This document shows, in pieces, positions 27,550 through 37,343 of a DNA stretch of 64,000 nucleotides. Within the stretch, counting starts at the first letter, position 1; the number at the start of each line of letters is the position of its first letter. Where the stretch lies: positions 124,001 through 188,000 of the forward strand of contig NZ_JARHUC010000001.1 in assembly GCF_029223255.1 (NCBI RefSeq), written 5' to 3'. The notes beneath the pieces are model-generated. The model searched no databases. It had not been told where the DNA came from and saw only the letters and a program-made list of their open reading frames with translations. The stretch is from Albimonas marina (GTDB lineage Bacteria; Pseudomonadota; Alphaproteobacteria; Rhodobacterales; Rhodobacteraceae). The translations under genes were made by a program, and so were the position numbers.

Positions 27550-29142
27550 TCAGAATTTCAGGGCCTTGGCCTGGGTCACCTGCGGCAGGGCCATGATCTG
27601 GGCGACCATGTCGGGGGTCACCTGCTCGTCCACGCCCAGCAGCGCGATCGCCTCGCCGCCCTTGTCGGACCGGCCCAGCGCGAAGGTCGCGATGTTGATG
27701 CCCAGCTCGCCCAGCTTCGCGCCCAGCGCGCCGATGTAGCCCGGCTGGTCGTTGTTGGTGGTGTAGAGCATGAAGGGCTGCGGATCGGCCTCGAGGTCGA
27801 TGCCCTTGATCTGGATGATCCGGGGCTTGTTGTCCGAGAACACGGTGCCCGCGACCGAACGGGTCTGCTTCTCGGTCGTCACCACCAGGCGCACGTAGGA
27901 GCCGTAGGCGCCCTGCGCGTCCTTGCGGGTCTCGGCGATCTTGATGCCGCGCTCGCGCGCCACCACCGGGGCCGAGACCATGTTCACGCCGCCCTCGCCG
28001 ACCAGCGGCTTCATCAGGCAGGCGACCAGGGTCGCGGTCAGGGGCTTGAGGTTGAGCTGGCCGACGCGGCCCACGTACTCGATCTCGAGCGAGGTGATCG
28101 CGTTCTCGGTCACCTGGCCCGCGAAGCCGCCCAGGGCCTCGCACACGGCGATCCAGGGCTTGAGCAGCGGCGCCTCTTCGGCGGTCACCGACGGGGCGTT
28201 CAGCGCGTTCGAGATCGCGCCCTTCACCAGGTAGTCCGACATCTGCTCGGCGACCTGCAGGGCCACGTTCTCCTGCGCCTCGGAGGTCGAGGCGCCGAGA
28301 TGCGGGGTGCACACGCAGTTGGGGGCCGAGAACAGCACGTTCTCCTTGGCCGGCTCCTCGCCGAAGACGTCGAAGGCGGCGCCGGCGAGGGCGCCGGACT
28401 TCAGCGCCTCGGCCACTGCGGCCTCGTCCACCAGGCCGCCGCGGGCGCAGTTCACAAGCCGCGCGCCGGGCTTCATCTTGGCGATGCGCTCGGCCGACAG
28501 GATGTTCGCGGTCTGCGGGGTCTTGGGCATGTGCAGGGTGACGAAGTCGGCCCGCGCCAGCAGCGCGTCGAGGTCGTCGTATTTCTCGACCCCCAGCTCC
28601 TGCGCGCGCTCATGGCTCAGGAACGGGTCGAAGGCGATGACCTTCATCTTCAGGCCGATGGCGCGCGAGGCGACGACCGAGCCGATGTTGCCGCAGCCGA
28701 GGATGCCCAGCGTCTTGCCGGTGATCTCGACGCCCATGAACTTCGACTTCTCCCACTTGCCGGCGCGGGTCGAGGCGTCGGCTTCGGGGATCTGGCGGGC
28801 GCAGGCGAACATCATCGCGATCGCATGCTCGGCGGTGGTGATCGAGTTGCCGAAGGGCGTGTTCATCACCACGATGCCCTTGGCCGAGGCCGCGGGAATG
28901 TCGACGTTGTCGACGCCGATGCCGGCGCGGCCGATGACCTTCAGGTTGTCGGCCTTGGCCAGCAGCTCGGCGGTCGCCTTGGTGGCCGAGCGGATCGCCA
29001 GACCGTCGTAATTGCCGATGATCTCGGCGAGCTTCGCGGGGTCCTTGCCCAGCGCGGGCTGGAAGTCGACCTCGACTCCGTTGTCGCGGAAGATCTGGAC
29101 GGCGGCGTCCGAAAGGGCGTCGGAAATCAGAACCTTGGGCAT
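27550..29142 (-). CDS. serA: D-3-phosphoglycerate dehydrogenase
   Basis: First enzyme of serine synthesis, oxidising 3-phosphoglycerate with NAD. The 530-residue length is the long form with an intervening domain and a C-terminal ACT domain. Features: NAD-binding GILGCGNIGS (about 146-155), substrate-loop RAGIGVDNVD, NCARGGLVDE and the catalytic His in CTPHLGAST. The ACT domain near the end (DQPGYIGALGAKLGELGINIATF) suggests serine feedback or related control. It is the last gene of the serC-hypothetical-serA operon. Confidence 0.97.
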   Translation of the reverse strand: MPKVLISDALSDAAVQIFRDNGVEVDFQPALGKDPAKLAEIIGNYDGLAIRSATKATAELLAKADNLKVIGRAGIGVDNVDIPAASAKGIVVMNTPFGNSITTAEHAIAMMFACARQIPEADASTRAGKWEKSKFMGVEITGKTLGILGCGNIGSVVASRAIGLKMKVIAFDPFLSHERAQELGVEKYDDLDALLARADFVTLHMPKTPQTANILSAERIAKMKPGARLVNCARGGLVDEAAVAEALKSGALAGAAFDVFGEEPAKENVLFSAPNCVCTPHLGASTSEAQENVALQVAEQMSDYLVKGAISNALNAPSVTAEEAPLLKPWIAVCEALGGFAGQVTENAITSLEIEYVGRVGQLNLKPLTATLVACLMKPLVGEGGVNMVSAPVVARERGIKIAETRKDAQGAYGSYVRLVVTTEKQTRSVAGTVFSDNKPRIIQIKGIDLEADPQPFMLYTTNNDQPGYIGALGAKLGELGINIATFALGRSDKGGEAIALLGVDEQVTPDMVAQIMALPQVTQAKALKF

Positions 29143-29153
29143 GTGCTGGGTCC

Positions 29154-29639
29154 TCAGGTGGGAAGGGCGCGGTCGACGGCCAGCGCGGCGGCGGTCGTGC
29201 CTGCGTCCATGTCAGGTCCGGTCGTCCAGGCGGCCCCGAAGGGGATGCGGACGACCTGCGTGCGCGGGGAGCGAAGGCGGAGCGTGGTGCCCGCCTTCGA
29301 GTTCGCGAAGGAGACCATCTCGACGTCGTGCTTGTGCTGCAGCCAGTCCACGTCGCGGAAGCCGAAGCAGCCCGCCACGCCCTTGGTCTCGACCAGCCAG
29401 GCGGCGAAGAACTCGCCGTCGTCGGTCGTGCAGCGGGCGCTGCGCTCCAGTTCGGCGGCGAAGACGAGCTCGATCACCTCCCCCGCGCCGAAGGCGATCT
29501 CGATCTCGCCCGTCACGCAGGCGTCGACCGAGAGCCCCTCGGGCAGCTCGGGGTGGGCGGGACCGATCGGTCCCACCGCTCCGACCGGCGACGACAGGGT
29601 CACCGGCCCGAACGGCGCGTCGATGCGCGCTTCGGCCAT
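29154..29639 (-). CDS. Hypothetical protein inside the serine operon
   Basis: A 161-residue protein that I do not recognise. It starts MAEARIDAPFGPVTLSSPVG, is acidic with predominantly beta propensity (SVDACVTGEIEIAFGAGEVIELVF; TTLRLRSPRTQVVRIPFG), and has cysteines at about 41, 70 and 91. No signal peptide or membrane segment is seen. It lies 11 bp upstream of serA and 21 bp downstream of serC on the same strand, so it is very probably cotranscribed. AGGAG precedes its start (29649-29653 region on the minus strand). A role tied to serine metabolism is an inference from position only. Confidence 0.65.
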   Translation of the reverse strand: MAEARIDAPFGPVTLSSPVGAVGPIGPAHPELPEGLSVDACVTGEIEIAFGAGEVIELVFAAELERSARCTTDDGEFFAAWLVETKGVAGCFGFRDVDWLQHKHDVEMVSFANSKAGTTLRLRSPRTQVVRIPFGAAWTTGPDMDAGTTAAALAVDRALPT

Positions 29640-29660
29640 CGGATGTCTCCTTTCAGGAGG

Positions 29661-30839
<1,179 letters not shown>

Positions 30840-30910
30840 GGGACGCGCTCCAACGTCAGGGCGAGGTCGCTGAGCCCGCCGCCGCTCGCCCTTACCCGGC
30901 GACTTGCCCG
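30840..30910 (-). promoter_or_regulatory. Candidate serC-type RNA leader
   Basis: Upstream of serC on the minus strand a 7-bp stem GGGCGAG/CTCGCCC (30885-30891 with 30859-30865) encloses a 19-nt loop, followed by GACGTTGGAGCGCG just before the start codon. A cis-regulatory serC RNA motif has been described in alphaproteobacteria at this position. I identify this candidate from place and hairpin only and cannot confirm the consensus. Confidence 0.3.
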
Positions 30911-31077
30911 CAGCCCCGATACGCCCGGGCCGCGATCCGGTCAAGCCGGAAAAATGGCCCGAACCGTCGCATTCGCGCGACGGGTGGCGGGCGACGTGAA
31001 CGCGGCCTTCACGCAGCGCTCGCCATCCGGGCCGGGGAGGCGTTTGCTGGCGGGGCCTCGCCGGAACGGAGCCCGCC

Positions 31078-31539
31078 ATGACCCGCCACGCCCCCCTTTC
31101 CCTGACCTGCGCCGCGCTGCTGCTGGCCGCCTGCGCCGGACCCGAGCCGCAGGCGGTCTCCAGCGAGCCGCCGGCCTGGGCGGACTTCCGCACCGATCCC
31201 GCGCCGGCAGAGTGGGACGACGTGCAGATCCTCTCGGTCGCCACGCGCGAGAGCATCGGCGGGCCCGAGGCGGTGGTCGAGGTCGCCTACCGCACCGCCT
31301 GCGAGGCGAGCACCTACGCCGTGTTCTGGTCGCCGGTCGCCACCCGCAGCCTGCCGCCGCAGACCTCCTTCACCCTGCGCCGCGACGGCAAGGGCGGCGA
31401 CTGCCCCACGCCCGGCCGCGCCCAGGTCGCCTTCCCGATCGAGGAGCCCGCCGAGGACCTGGGCGCCTTCATCGGCCACGTGCACGGCGGCGGCGACGCG
31501 AAGAACGCCGCCAGCTTCCGCTGGCCGGCGGCGGAGTGA
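31078..31539 (+). CDS. Small hypothetical lipoprotein
   Basis: A 153-residue protein with a type II signal peptide: [19 protein letters not shown] with the lipobox LAAC and lipidated C19. The mature part has a short acidic linker and a beta-rich body ([20 protein letters not shown]) with two further cysteines, possibly a disulfide, at about 77 and 107. It is expected in the outer membrane or periplasm. It matches no family I know. The ATG at 31078 has GGAG upstream. Confidence 0.7.
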   Translation: MTRHAPLSLTCAALLLAACAGPEPQAVSSEPPAWADFRTDPAPAEWDDVQILSVATRESIGGPEAVVEVAYRTACEASTYAVFWSPVATRSLPPQTSFTLRRDGKGGDCPTPGRAQVAFPIEEPAEDLGAFIGHVHGGGDAKNAASFRWPAAE

Positions 31540-31667
31540 GCCTCGCGCCCGCGGGGCGCTGCGGATGAGGCGTCGCGGACGCGCGGCGTAGGCTCCAGGC
31601 CGCGATCCGCGCAATCGGATGCGTTCGCCTCTCGCCCGCGGGGCGGCGGCGCCCTACATCGGGGCGG

Positions 31668-32171
31668 GTGAAGATCTTCTGGTTCTCCCTCGGCGTCTTG
31701 TGCGTCGGGCTCGGCGTCGCCGGGCTGATCCTTCCCGGCCTGCCGGGAACGGTGTTCCTGCTCGTGGCCGCCTGGTGCTTCGCGCGATCCTCGGACCGCG
31801 CCCATCGCTGGCTGGTCGAGCATGACTGGCTGGGGCCGCCGATCGTCGACTGGCAGGCGCACGGCGTCGTGCGCCGGCGGGCCAAGTGGACCGCGTCGGT
31901 CGTCATGGCCGCGGCGCTGATCATCACGCTGTCGCTGGGGGTCGCCTGGTGGGCGGTGGGGATGCAGGCGACGGCGCTCGCCTGCGTGGCCCTGTTCCTG
32001 TGGACGAGGCCCGAGGCGCCGGCTGCGGCCTCCGCTTCCTCGCGGGAGACGGAGGGCGCCGCCTCGGCGCCGGCCGGCCGCTCGTCCCCGGCGGAAACGG
32101 TCCCGGCCCCCACCCTGGCCGAGGACCCGCCCGCCGGTCGATCCGGGGTCAGCCCCGGATCGCGGACTTGA
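31668..32171 (+). CDS. DUF454 (YbaN-like) inner-membrane protein
   Basis: A 167-residue membrane protein of the DUF454 family. The family signature is GLGVAGLILPGLPGTVFLLVAAWCFARSSDRAHRWL in the N-terminal half. TM segments are about 4-24, 25-42, 73-93 and 95-111, and the C-terminal 50 residues are a low-complexity Ala/Pro/Ser tail. The start is a GTG at 31668. Its 3' end overlaps the HU gene on the opposite strand by 23 bp. Function of the family unknown. Confidence 0.8.
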   Translation: MKIFWFSLGVLCVGLGVAGLILPGLPGTVFLLVAAWCFARSSDRAHRWLVEHDWLGPPIVDWQAHGVVRRRAKWTASVVMAAALIITLSLGVAWWAVGMQATALACVALFLWTRPEAPAAASASSRETEGAASAPAGRSSPAETVPAPTLAEDPPAGRSGVSPGSRT

Positions 32172-32424
32172 AGGTGGTCGAGAACTTGAACTTCGGCGCG
32201 GTGTGCGCCTCGGCCATCTTCTTCTCGCCGGTCTGAGGATTGCGCACTTCGCGCGCCGGCTTCTCGACCGCTTCCAGCTTGCCGATGCCGGGCAGGGTCA
32301 CCGACTTCCCGTCCTTGAGCGCGGACTCGGAGACGCCGTTCAGGGCGCCGAGCACCGCGGTCACAGCCGCCTTGGTCTCGCCGCTCGCCTCGGCCAGCGC
32401 GGTCACCAGTTCATCTTTCTTCAC
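32149..32424 (-). CDS. HU family DNA-binding protein
   Basis: A 91-residue histone-like protein that bends DNA without strong sequence specificity. The core motif GIGKLEAVEKPAREVRNPQTGEKKMAEAH (about 46-74) is diagnostic, with the beta-arm carrying RNPQTGE. The C-terminus (KFKFSTTFKSAIRG) fits. The start is the GTG at 32424, supported by GGAGGG 6 nt upstream. Starting further upstream would add 17 unlikely residues. It converges on and overlaps the DUF454 gene. Which HU paralogue this is cannot be told. Confidence 0.9.
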   Translation of the reverse strand: MKKDELVTALAEASGETKAAVTAVLGALNGVSESALKDGKSVTLPGIGKLEAVEKPAREVRNPQTGEKKMAEAHTAPKFKFSTTFKSAIRG

Positions 32425-32545
32425 GAAACGCCCTCCGCTGTTGTCACTCGTGATCGTCGTTCGCGACGCCCCCACAACACCGTGCGGCGTGGGGATGTCA
32501 ACCCGCCGCGCGACCCGCCGCGCGCCGGAACCGGGAGCTCAGGCC

Positions 32546-35278
32546 TCAGCCCGGCGCCTCGCCGCGACGCAGCATCGCCGCGAGTTCGTAAACAAGATCC
32601 AAAGCCTCCCGGGGGGTCATCTCGTCCGGCGCGGCCTGGGCGAGGCGCGCCTCGACGGCCGAGGGCGCGGCCTCCACCGGCTTCGGACGGGGCGGCGGCG
32701 CGGCCGAGAACAGGGGCAGGTCGTCGACCAGCGCGCGGGCCTTGCCGCCCCCCTGCCGGTCGCCTTCCTCGAGCGCGTCGAGCACCTCGCGCGCCCGCTC
32801 GATGACCGTCGGCGGCAGGCCTGCGAGGCGCGCGACCTGAACGCCGTAGGACCGGTCCGCGGCGCCCGGCCGGACCTCGTGCAGGAAGATCACGTCGCCC
32901 TGCCACTCGCGCACCGCCATGGTCGCGCAGCGCAGCCCCTTCAGCCGGTCCGCGAGCGCCGTAAGCTCATGATAATGCGTGGCGAACAGCGTCCGGCAGC
33001 GGTTCGCGTCATGCAGGTGTTCGAGCGTCGCCCAGGCGATCGAGAGGCCGTCGTAGGTGGCCGTCCCGCGCCCGATCTCGTCGAGGATCACCAGGGCGCC
33101 GGGACCGGCCTGGTTCAGGATCGCGGCGGTCTCCACCATCTCGACCATGAAGGTGGATCGGCCCCGCGCCAGGTCGTCCGCGGCGCCCACGCGGGAGAAG
33201 AGCTGATCGACCACGCCGATGCGCGCGCGGGCGGCCGGCACGTAGGCCCCGGCCTGCGCCAGCGCCGCGATCAGCGCGTTCTGGCGCAGGTAGGTCGACT
33301 TGCCCGCCATGTTGGGACCGGTCAGCAGCCAGACCGGCAGCGCGGGGGCGTCGCCCGTCGCGTCGGCGCTCAGGTCGCAGTCGTTCGGGACGAAGCTCTC
33401 GCCTTGTCGTCGCAGGGCCTGCTCGACCACCGGATGACGCCCGCCCTCGATGACGAAGGCGCGCCCGGGCTCCACCTGCGGGCGGGTCCAGTCGAGCTCC
33501 ACCGCGATCTCGGCGAAGCCGGCGGCGAGGTCGAGCTCGGCCAGCGCCCGGGCGGCGGCGGCGAGCGCAGGCGCCTCGGCCAGCGCCTGCTCGCGCAACG
33601 CCTCGAAGATCCGCTTCTCCGCCTCCAGCGCGCGCGAGCCGGCGTTGAGGATCCGCGCCTCGAGGTCAGAGAGCTCGACCGTGGTGAAGCGCACCGCGCC
33701 GGCCATGGTCTGGCGGTGGATGAAATGCTCCGAATGGGGCGGCTTCAGCAGCTTGTCGGCATGGGCGGCGGAGACTTCGATGAAGTAGCCCAGCACGTTG
33801 TTGTGCTTGATCTTCAGGGCGTTGACGCCGGCCTGCTCGGCGTATTTCGCCTGCAGCGAGGCGATCACGCCGCGGCCCTTGTCGCGAAGCTCGCGCGCCT
33901 CGTCCAGCTCCTCGTCCGCGCCGGGCGCGATGGCGCCGCCGTCGCGGATCAGGAACGGGGGCTCGGCGACCAGCGCGTCCTCGAGCGCCATTTGCAGGTC
34001 CTCGTGCCCCTCCAGCCCCTGGCGGGCGAGCTGCAGGCGCTCGGGCAGATCCTCCTGCCCCAGCCGCTCGGCCAGGCGCGCGGCCTGGGCGAGCGCGTCG
34101 CGGATCGCGCCCAGGTCCCGCGGGCCGCCGCGGCCGAGCGCGAGGCGGGTCAGCGCGCGCTCCATCTCCGGCGCCTGGCGCAGGGCGTCGCGCAGGTCCT
34201 GCGCCAGCCGGCGATCCTCGACCAGCGCCTGCACGGCGTCGAGCCGGGCCGCGATCTCGGCCCGGTCGGTGGAGGGGGCCGACAGCCGCGTCTCCAGCAG
34301 GCGCGCGCCGGCGGCGGTGACGGTGCGGTCGACGGCGGCCAGCAGCGAGCCCTCGCGCCCCCCCGACATGGCGCGCGTCAGCTCCAGGTTCCGCCGGGTG
34401 GCCGCGTCGATGCGCATGGCGCCGCCGGCGGGCTCCTGCACCGGGGGTTTCACCAGGGGAAGCTGGCCGCGCTGGGTCAGCTCGACATAGGCGATGGCCG
34501 CGCCCATGGCCGAGAGCTGCGCGCGGGAGAAACCGCCGAACGCGTCCAGGGCCTTGACTCCGAACAGTCTTTCCAGCCGCTGGCGGGCGCCCTCGCTGTC
34601 CCAGGCGGCGCGAGAGACGGGGGTGGCGGCGGCGCCGGTCTCGGCCACCTGGGCCTCCAGCGCGCGGTCGTCGTCGGCGCTCTCGGGGATCAGAACCTCG
34701 GAGGGGGCGAGACGCGCCAGCATCGGGCCCAGCGCCGTGCGCGGGCAGGCGGCCACGTTGAAATCGCCGGTGGAGACGTCGAGCCAGGCGAGCGCCCCCT
34801 CCCCGCGGATCTCGGCATAGGCCGCGAGGTGGTTGTGGCGGCGCGCATCCAGCAGCGCCTCCTCGGTCAGCGTGCCGGGGGTGACGAGGCGCACCACGTC
34901 GCGCTTCACCACCGCCTTGTAGCCGCGCTTCTTCGCTTCGGCCGGGTCTTCCAGCTGCTCGCAGACGGCGACCCGGAAGCCCTTGCGGATCAGCTGGGCG
35001 AGGTAGCCTTCATGGCTGTGGGCGGGCACGCCGCACATCGAGATGTCTTCGCCCAGGTGCTTGCCGCGCTTGGTCAGGGCGATGTCGAGGGCGGCGGCGG
35101 CCTGCACGGCGTCCTCGAAGAACAGCTCGTAGAAGTCGCCCATGCGGTAGAACAGCAGGCTGTCGGGATGGCGGCCCTTTATCTCGAGATACTGGGCCAT
35201 CATCGGCGTCACCGCGGCCCCCGCCGAGGGGTCCGCGGTGCGGTTCGGTGCGTCGGTCGCCTGCGCTCTGCTCGCCAT
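32546..35278 (-). CDS. mutS: DNA mismatch repair protein MutS
   Basis: The 910-residue mismatch recognition ATPase. The mismatch-contacting Phe-X-Glu lies in GDFYELFFEDA near residue 50. The connector, lever and clamp domains follow, then the ATPase with Walker A LLTGPNMAGKSTYLRQ, Walker B LVILDEIGRGTATYDG and THYHELT. The C-terminus ends with a region carrying TPREALDLVYELAAML, the dimer/tetramer helices. The ATG at 35278 was preferred over one at 35362, since the extra residues would be Gly/Pro/Ala-rich. Confidence 0.97.
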   Translation of the reverse strand: MASRAQATDAPNRTADPSAGAAVTPMMAQYLEIKGRHPDSLLFYRMGDFYELFFEDAVQAAAALDIALTKRGKHLGEDISMCGVPAHSHEGYLAQLIRKGFRVAVCEQLEDPAEAKKRGYKAVVKRDVVRLVTPGTLTEEALLDARRHNHLAAYAEIRGEGALAWLDVSTGDFNVAACPRTALGPMLARLAPSEVLIPESADDDRALEAQVAETGAAATPVSRAAWDSEGARQRLERLFGVKALDAFGGFSRAQLSAMGAAIAYVELTQRGQLPLVKPPVQEPAGGAMRIDAATRRNLELTRAMSGGREGSLLAAVDRTVTAAGARLLETRLSAPSTDRAEIAARLDAVQALVEDRRLAQDLRDALRQAPEMERALTRLALGRGGPRDLGAIRDALAQAARLAERLGQEDLPERLQLARQGLEGHEDLQMALEDALVAEPPFLIRDGGAIAPGADEELDEARELRDKGRGVIASLQAKYAEQAGVNALKIKHNNVLGYFIEVSAAHADKLLKPPHSEHFIHRQTMAGAVRFTTVELSDLEARILNAGSRALEAEKRIFEALREQALAEAPALAAAARALAELDLAAGFAEIAVELDWTRPQVEPGRAFVIEGGRHPVVEQALRRQGESFVPNDCDLSADATGDAPALPVWLLTGPNMAGKSTYLRQNALIAALAQAGAYVPAARARIGVVDQLFSRVGAADDLARGRSTFMVEMVETAAILNQAGPGALVILDEIGRGTATYDGLSIAWATLEHLHDANRCRTLFATHYHELTALADRLKGLRCATMAVREWQGDVIFLHEVRPGAADRSYGVQVARLAGLPPTVIERAREVLDALEEGDRQGGGKARALVDDLPLFSAAPPPRPKPVEAAPSAVEARLAQAAPDEMTPREALDLVYELAAMLRRGEAPG

Positions 35279-35599
35279 GGGAACGGCGATAGCATGGGGG
35301 CCGCGGGGGGCGGAAGAGCCGCCGGAGGGGGGCGGCGCGAAGGCCGCGCCCCCGCCCGGCACGCCTCCCGCCCGCCCACCCCGGCGCGCCGGGCGGGGGC
35401 GCGGCGGCGAACGGCGGCGGGGCGGCGGCGGGCCGCGACGCTCGTCCCGGACAGATCCGACGCGCGGCCCGCCGCCCGCTCCCGGTCGGCGGCCGGGGGA
35501 GGGTGGGCGGGAGGCCGCCGACCGGGAGCGGGCGGCTCGGGCCGGGCGCCCGGCCGGATCCCCGGCGCCGGCGGCGCGGCCGGATCGGGAGGCCCGGTT
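35279..35599. other. Gap between comM and mutS, dominated by a long hairpin
   Basis: A 321-bp gene-free stretch of extreme GC content. Its main content is the perfect inverted repeat at 35471-35536 described separately. No conserved reading frame is visible. The mutS promoter should lie in the part next to 35279, but no clear promoter was seen. Confidence 0.6.
35465..35543 (-). terminator. Very long hairpin with G-quadruplex loop downstream of comM
   Basis: A perfect 24-bp inverted repeat: 35471-35494 with 35513-35536, extended by CGGCCC/GGGCCG after a 2-nt bulge. The 18-nt loop on the plus strand starts GGGGGAGGGTGGGCGGG, four G-tracts with one-base spacers. It lies about 57 nt downstream of the comM stop, and mutS is the next gene on the same strand. 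Terminator activity is the simplest role. Confidence 0.75.
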
Positions 35600-37117
35600 T
35601 CAGGCCGCCGCCAACGCCCGACGATAACTGACCGCCTCGGCCACGTGCGGGCGGCGGACCTGCGCCGTCGCCTCCAGGTCCGCGATGGTTCGCGCGATGC
35701 GGATGGCGCGGGAATGGGCCCGGGCAGACAGCTGCAGCTTCTCCGCCGCGCGGCCCAGCAGCTCCTGCGCCTCGGCGTCCATCTCGGCCGCGGCCTCCAG
35801 CACCGAGCCCTCCGCCTGCGCGTTCAGGCGCACGGCCGCGCCCAGGCGCTCGTAGCGCTCGGCCTGGGTGCGGCGGGCGCGGGCGACGCGCTCGGCGACC
35901 GCGGCGCTCGGTTCGCCGTTCGGAAGGCGGTGCAGCTCGGCGGCGGGGGTGGCGGGCGTCTCCACCACCAGGTCGATGCGGTCGAGCAGCGGGCCCGAGA
36001 GCTTCGCCTGGTAGTCCGCGCCGCATTTCGGCGCGCGCGAGCAGGCCTTGCCCGGCAGCGCCAGGTTCCCGCAGCGGCAGGGGTTCATCGCCGCGACCAG
36101 CTGCACCCGGCAGGGATAGCGCACATGCGCCGCGGCGCGGCTGACGGTGATCGTGCCCGACTCCAGCGGCTGGCGGAGCTGGTCCAGCACCCGCCCCTCG
36201 AACTCCGCGATCTCGTCGAGGAACAGCACCCCGTTGTGGGCGAGGCTGATCTCCCCCGGCCCCGCCTTGCGCCCGCCGCCGGTCAGCGCGGCGGCGGAGG
36301 CGGAGTGGTGCGGGTCCACGAAGGGCCGCGCCCGGCCCAGGCCCGCGTCGGCGAAGGCATGGGCGACGGAGCGGACCATGCTGACCTCCAGCGCCTCCTG
36401 CGCCGACATCGGCGGCAGGATCCCGGGCAGGCACTTGGCGAGCATCGACTTGCCCACGCCGGGCGGGCCGATCAGCAGCAGGTTGTGCCCGCCGGCCGCC
36501 GCGATCTCGAGCGCGCGGCGCGCCTTCTCCTGGCCCTTCACCTCGCGCAGGTCGTCGAGGGTCGCCATGTCCTCGCGCGGGTCGGCGGCCTGCGGTCGCG
36601 GCAGGGCCTGGCGGCCGGTCATGTGGTTGACCAGCGCCACCAGGCTTTCGGGCGCCGCGATCGAGGCCGCGTCGACGATCGCCGCCTCGGGCCCGTCGGC
36701 ATGGGGGCAGACCAGGGTCTTGCCCGAGGCCGCCGCCTGCACCGCCGCGGGCAGCACGCCGGGGACCGAGGCGATGCGGCCGTCGAGGCCGAGCTCGCCC
36801 ATGGCCAGGGTCTCTGCGGCCTCCTCGGGGGGGATCATCTGCATCTCCGCCAGCAGGGCGACGGCGATGGGCAGGTCGAAATGCGCGCCTTCCTTGGGCA
36901 TGTCGGCGGGGGCGAGGTTGATGACCACGCGCTTGCTGGGCATCGCCACGCCCATCGCGGTCAGGGCGGCGCGGACCCGTTCGCGCGATTCCGCCACCGC
37001 CTTGTCGGGCAGGCCGACGATCTGGAAGCTGGGCGTGCCGGCCGAGAGCTGGCACTGCACGTCGATCTCGCAGGCCTCGACGCCCTGGAAGGCCACGCTG
37101 TAGCACCTGGAAACCAT
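35600..37117 (-). CDS. comM: YifB/ComM-like Mg-chelatase-related AAA+ ATPase
   Basis: A 505-residue AAA+ protein of the ComM/YifB family. ComM is a branch-migration helicase aiding integration of transforming DNA in naturally competent bacteria; the role in other bacteria is less clear. Features: an N-terminal Lon-like substrate domain (SFQIVGLPDKAVAESRERVRAAL, 30-52), Walker A LIGPPGVGKSMLAK (about 214-227), Walker B GVLFLDEIAEF, and a conserved cysteine cluster AMNPCRCGNLALPGKACSRAPKC (about 334-356). The ATG at 37117 gives the standard start. gshB lies upstream on the same strand. Confidence 0.9.
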   Translation of the reverse strand: MVSRCYSVAFQGVEACEIDVQCQLSAGTPSFQIVGLPDKAVAESRERVRAALTAMGVAMPSKRVVINLAPADMPKEGAHFDLPIAVALLAEMQMIPPEEAAETLAMGELGLDGRIASVPGVLPAAVQAAASGKTLVCPHADGPEAAIVDAASIAAPESLVALVNHMTGRQALPRPQAADPREDMATLDDLREVKGQEKARRALEIAAAGGHNLLLIGPPGVGKSMLAKCLPGILPPMSAQEALEVSMVRSVAHAFADAGLGRARPFVDPHHSASAAALTGGGRKAGPGEISLAHNGVLFLDEIAEFEGRVLDQLRQPLESGTITVSRAAAHVRYPCRVQLVAAMNPCRCGNLALPGKACSRAPKCGADYQAKLSGPLLDRIDLVVETPATPAAELHRLPNGEPSAAVAERVARARRTQAERYERLGAAVRLNAQAEGSVLEAAAEMDAEAQELLGRAAEKLQLSARAHSRAIRIARTIADLEATAQVRRPHVAEAVSYRRALAAA

Positions 37118-37213
37118 GGTCCGCTCCGCCCCTTGGGAAAGGCGGCCATGGCAGCGCGCGCGTGGTTAAGGGCGCGTTAAGGGGACGGCGGAAAGATGAA
37201 GAGCGAGGCCGCG

Positions 37214-37253
37214 GGCGCGGCTCCGCCGCGCCGGGCGCCCCGCAGGGGCGCCC
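37214..37253 (-). terminator. Tandem hairpins between gshB and comM
   Basis: Two adjacent stems: GGCGCGGC/GCCGCGCC (37214-37232, 8 bp) and GGGCGCCCC/GGGGCGCCC (37233-37253, 9 bp). They lie about 90 nt downstream of gshB on the minus strand and about 100 nt upstream of the comM start. They may end the gshB transcript. Confidence 0.5.
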
Positions 37254-37343
37254 GATGGCCGGGGCGGGCCACCGGGTCTTCTCGCCGGGCCCCGTCGCTG
37301 GGGCGCCGACGGTCGGGGCCCGGGCGCCCGGAACCCGGAGGCG

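Noticed and set aside
32501-32524. Two copies of ACCCGCCGCGCG in tandem after mutS
   Set aside because: Only two short units in very GC-rich sequence; expected by chance at this composition.
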